DNA of 27,852 nucleotides. It comes from a bacterium (GTDB lineage: Bacteria > Planctomycetota > UBA11346). Of the stretch, positions 25,422 to 27,852 are shown one piece after another. The notes beneath the pieces are model-generated. The model did no database searches and was not told the DNA's origin. It saw only the letters and a list, made by a program, of their open reading frames with translations. Numbering within the stretch: position 1 is the stretch's first letter; each line of letters opens with the position of its first letter. The stretch covers positions 1,254 through 29,105 of the forward strand of contig JAIFKN010000239.1 of assembly GCA_020049615.1 (NCBI GenBank). Reading direction: 5' to 3'. The position numbers and the translations under genes were made by a program.

Positions 25422-26681
25422 GTGCGCGTGACCCTGATCGTCGCCGGCACCGCCGGACTGCACTGCGGCGCCTGCGTGCGCGATCTCGCGCTGGTGCGCG
25501 GGCTGATGGGACGCGGACACGATACGACGGTGATGCCGCTGTACCTGCCGATCGGTCCCGCGCACGAAGACCTGGCGACCACGCCGGTGCAGATCGACGG
25601 GATCAACGCCTGGCTGCAGCAGGCCAGCCCACTGTTCCGCTGGACGCCGGGCTGGTTCGACCGCCTGTTGGCGGCCGGTCCACTGCTGCGCCTGGCCGGC
25701 CGCTCGGCCGGGACGACGCAGGCAGCGGGCCTCGGACCGCTCACCGTCTCGATGCTGCGCGGAGCCGAGGGCAACCAGCGCAAGCAGGTGGGCGCGATGC
25801 TCGACGCGCTCGCCCCGCTGCGGCCCGAGGCGGTGATCCTCTCCAACGCGCTGCTGCTCGGCCTCGCCCCGGCGCTCCGTGCCAGACTGGGTGTGCCGGT
25901 GCTGTGCGGGCTGCAGGGCGAGGAAGGCTTCGTCGGCGAACTGCCGCAGCCCTGGCGCGACCAGGCCCTGGCACTGATGCGCACGCATGCCGCAGCGGTC
26001 GACCGCTTCCTCGCCCCGTACGCCGGCTATGTGCCGGCCTGCCTCGACCTCGCGGCCGGGCGCATCGCGGTGCTGCCGACCGGCATCGACCTCCGCCTGC
26101 ACCGACCGGCCGCCGAGGCGCCACCGCTCGACGGGTCGCTGACCGTCGGCTTCTGTTCGGTGCTGCTGCGGCGCAAAGGCCCCGATCTGCTGGTCGAGGC
26201 GGCGGCGCGCCTGCCGGCCGAGTTGCGCCGGCGGCTCCGCCTGGTCATCGCTGGCCAGCCGCTCGACCGCGAACTGCTGCGTGCGCTGCGCCGGCGCTGC
26301 GCCGACGCCGGGCTGTCGGCAGAGTTCCCGGGCGGACTGGAACCGGCGGTGAAAGGCCGGTTGATGCAGTCGGTGCACGTCTTCTGCGCCCCCAGTCGCA
26401 CGCCTGAGGTGCGCGGCCTCGCCGGACTCGAGGCGCTGGCCTGCGGCGCACCGCTGGTCGCGGCCGACGCCGGTATTTTCCCCGAACTGGCCCGCAGTCA
26501 CGAGGGCATCGCGTTGGCCAGACCGGATGATGCCGATGATCTGGCGCGTGCGCTCGCCGCGGCGCTGGTCGATCCGGCCGCCGCCCGCGCCCGCGCTGTG
26601 CGTGGCGCGGCCAGCGTCGCCGCCGCGCACGGCCAGGATGCGGTCGGCGCCCTGGCCGAGGCCTTCCTCCTGCACCGTTGA
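25422..26681 (+). CDS. GT4-type glycosyltransferase
   Basis: The 419-aa protein has two Rossmann-like halves of the GT-B fold. The N-terminal half begins VRVTLIVAGTAGLHCGACVRDLALVRGL, the usual glycine-rich acceptor loop. The C-terminal half has LPTGIDLRLHRP, VGFCSVLLRRKGPDLLVEA and the donor-site EX7E motif in PEVRGLAGLEALACGAPLVA. These are the marks of retaining GT4 glycosyltransferases, which use nucleotide sugars to build cell-surface glycans or glycolipids. No membrane span is seen, so it is a cytoplasmic or peripheral enzyme. GTG at 25422 was chosen because the fold begins exactly there; an ATG at 25359 would add 21 unrelated residues. The 207 bp upstream contain an AT-rich pocket (25255-25330) that may hold the promoter. 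Confidence 0.85.
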   Translation: MRVTLIVAGTAGLHCGACVRDLALVRGLMGRGHDTTVMPLYLPIGPAHEDLATTPVQIDGINAWLQQASPLFRWTPGWFDRLLAAGPLLRLAGRSAGTTQAAGLGPLTVSMLRGAEGNQRKQVGAMLDALAPLRPEAVILSNALLLGLAPALRARLGVPVLCGLQGEEGFVGELPQPWRDQALALMRTHAAAVDRFLAPYAGYVPACLDLAAGRIAVLPTGIDLRLHRPAAEAPPLDGSLTVGFCSVLLRRKGPDLLVEAAARLPAELRRRLRLVIAGQPLDRELLRALRRRCADAGLSAEFPGGLEPAVKGRLMQSVHVFCAPSRTPEVRGLAGLEALACGAPLVAADAGIFPELARSHEGIALARPDDADDLARALAAALVDPAAARARAVRGAASVAAAHGQDAVGALAEAFLLHR

Positions 26682-26766
26682 CCCTGGACGCCGGCGCGCG
26701 CCAGCGGTTGGCGCGGCGGGCAGTAGCGATAGCCTGCCGCAAGCCGTGCCACCCGGGGATACCGCC

Positions 26767-27852
26767 ATGCATTCCGCAGTTTCCATCGTCTCCCTGCTCG
26801 CCCTGGCGCTCGCCGCCACTGCCGTCGAGCCGGCGGTGTGGCCGCGTTACAACGGACCGAACGGCGACGGCTGGTCTCCTGCGACCGGCCTCAACAAGGA
26901 CTGGAAGGCCAAGGCCCCGGCCGAGCTGTGGCGGCTGGCGCTCGGCGACAAGGGCTACGCCGGAGCGTCCAGCGACGGCACCGCGGTCTACATCATCGAC
27001 CACGACGGCGATCAGGACATCGTCCGCGCCATCGACCTGGCCAAGGGCGGCGAGTTGTGGCGCTTCGCCTACAAGGACACCAGCAAGGAGAACTACGGCT
27101 TCGCCCGCGCCACGCCCACGCTCGACAACGGCAAGGTCTTCACCCTCGGTCGGCTCGGCCAGCTGCACTGCCTCGACGCCAAGAGCGGGGCCAAGGTGTG
27201 GCTGGTCGACATCGCCGCCACCTTCAAGGGCAAGCTGCCCAACTGGCAGTACGCCGCCTCGCCGATCGTCATCGGCAAGACGGTGGTCGTCGCGCCGGGC
27301 GGCGACAACGCGGCTTTCGCCGCGCTCGATGTGGCCACCGGCAAGACGGTGTGGACCGGCGGCGGCAGCGACAAGGCCGCCTACGCCACCCCGGTGGTCA
27401 AAGGCAAGCAACTGCTCGGGATGACCGCAGCCGGCCTGGTCGTGCTGGAAGCCGCCACCGGCAAGACCGTGCTGACCTATCCGTGGAAGACGGCGCACGA
27501 CGTCAACTCCTCCACCCCGCTTGTCACCGACGCCGGCATCTTCATCACCTCCGGCTACGGCACCGGCTGCACCATGGTCAGGCCGGAGGGGGCCTCGGCC
27601 AAAGAGGTGTGGAAGAACAAGGCGATCCAGTCGCACATGAGCTCGCCGCTGCTGCACGACGGCGCGATCTACTGCACCAGCGATCCCAGTTCGCTGGTCT
27701 GCCTCGATGCGAAGACCGGGAAGGAGAACTGGCGTCAGAAGGGCTTCGGCAAGGGCGGCCTGATGGCGGTCGACGGCTGCCTCATCGCCACCGACGACAA
27801 GTCGGGCGATACCGCGCTGGTCGCCCTCGACGCCAAGGCCTACCGCGAGCTC
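26767..27852 (+). CDS. Secreted PQQ-like beta-propeller protein (partial, runs off window)
   Basis: This gene is open from the ATG at 26767 to the right edge (362 codons, no stop). It has a signal peptide (about 1-20, MHSAVSIVSLLALALAATAVEP), then WPRYNGPNGDGWSPATGL, the typical opening of planctomycete and verrucomicrobial PQQ-like propellers. Blade repeats follow: VRAIDLAKGGELWRF, LHCLDAKSGAKVWLV, FAALDVATGKTVWTG, LVVLEAATGKTVLTY and LVCLDAKTGKENWRQ, each an 'xxLDxxTGKxxW' unit. Such proteins are periplasmic or secreted and serve as scaffolds or quinoprotein-like subunits. Enough blades are visible for a near-complete propeller, but residues that would bind PQQ cannot be judged. Upstream (26682-26766) lies a short gap after the glycosyltransferase. 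Confidence 0.9.
   Translation, partial: MHSAVSIVSLLALALAATAVEPAVWPRYNGPNGDGWSPATGLNKDWKAKAPAELWRLALGDKGYAGASSDGTAVYIIDHDGDQDIVRAIDLAKGGELWRFAYKDTSKENYGFARATPTLDNGKVFTLGRLGQLHCLDAKSGAKVWLVDIAATFKGKLPNWQYAASPIVIGKTVVVAPGGDNAAFAALDVATGKTVWTGGGSDKAAYATPVVKGKQLLGMTAAGLVVLEAATGKTVLTYPWKTAHDVNSSTPLVTDAGIFITSGYGTGCTMVRPEGASAKEVWKNKAIQSHMSSPLLHDGAIYCTSDPSSLVCLDAKTGKENWRQKGFGKGGLMAVDGCLIATDDKSGDTALVALDAKAYREL

Overview
The window is GC-rich DNA (about 70% by eye, with AT-rich pockets near 60-230, 24360-24660 and 25255-25330). The gene content suggests a planctomycete or other PVC-group bacterium: an integron integrase with a long N-terminal extension, a secreted beta-helix/LamG carbohydrate-active protein, a GH36-type alpha-galactosidase, a secreted purple-acid-phosphatase-like enzyme and a PQQ-like beta-propeller protein. 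This placement is inferred from gene content only.

Four stretches of accessory, replication- or mobility-type DNA alternate with ordinary metabolic genes. (1) 1-4113: an AT-rich repeat block, an IntI-type integrase with all catalytic residues, short ORFs, a small acidic protein and a short family B DNA polymerase carrying motifs A, B and C. (2) 4121-9241: chromosomal-type genes (alpha-galactosidase, MFS transporter, DUF6498-like membrane protein, metallophosphoesterase). (3) 9424-14662: a plasmid-like module with an unknown 122-aa protein, a 36-aa Lys-rich protein, a tyrosine-recombinase homologue without its catalytic residues, a 703-aa replication-initiator-like protein and, upstream of it, an iteron array (core AAACCNTGACGC-N4-GGAAGAT). 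Two copies of one MITE-like element lie in this module, in opposite orientations, each with its own 8-bp target duplication. (4) 14671-20506: secreted proteins (beta-helix/LamG, triple rhodanese, alpha/beta hydrolase).

(5) 20508-24746 is the most unusual region. A KfrA-like DNA-binding protein with a coiled coil, one membrane span and a Pro-rich tail is divergent from a small protein that appears to contain two ribbon-helix-helix units. Convergent with the latter is a two-gene operon (a second replication-initiator-like protein overlapping a helix-turn-helix protein by ATGA). The shared intergenic region, both its start-codon regions and parts of the coding sequence carry 21 copies of the pentamer GTCCA/TGGAC in about 800 bp, several arranged as palindromes. 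This looks like an undescribed replication/segregation module with its own DNA-binding-site family, possibly tethered to the membrane. (6) 24747-27852: a small secreted protein with an I78-like repeat, a GT4 glycosyltransferase and the start of a PQQ-like propeller protein that runs off the window.

My reading is that two plasmid-type replication modules lie within 15 kb of each other among chromosomal genes. They could be integrated plasmids, or the whole contig could be a large secondary replicon. The sequence alone does not decide between these.
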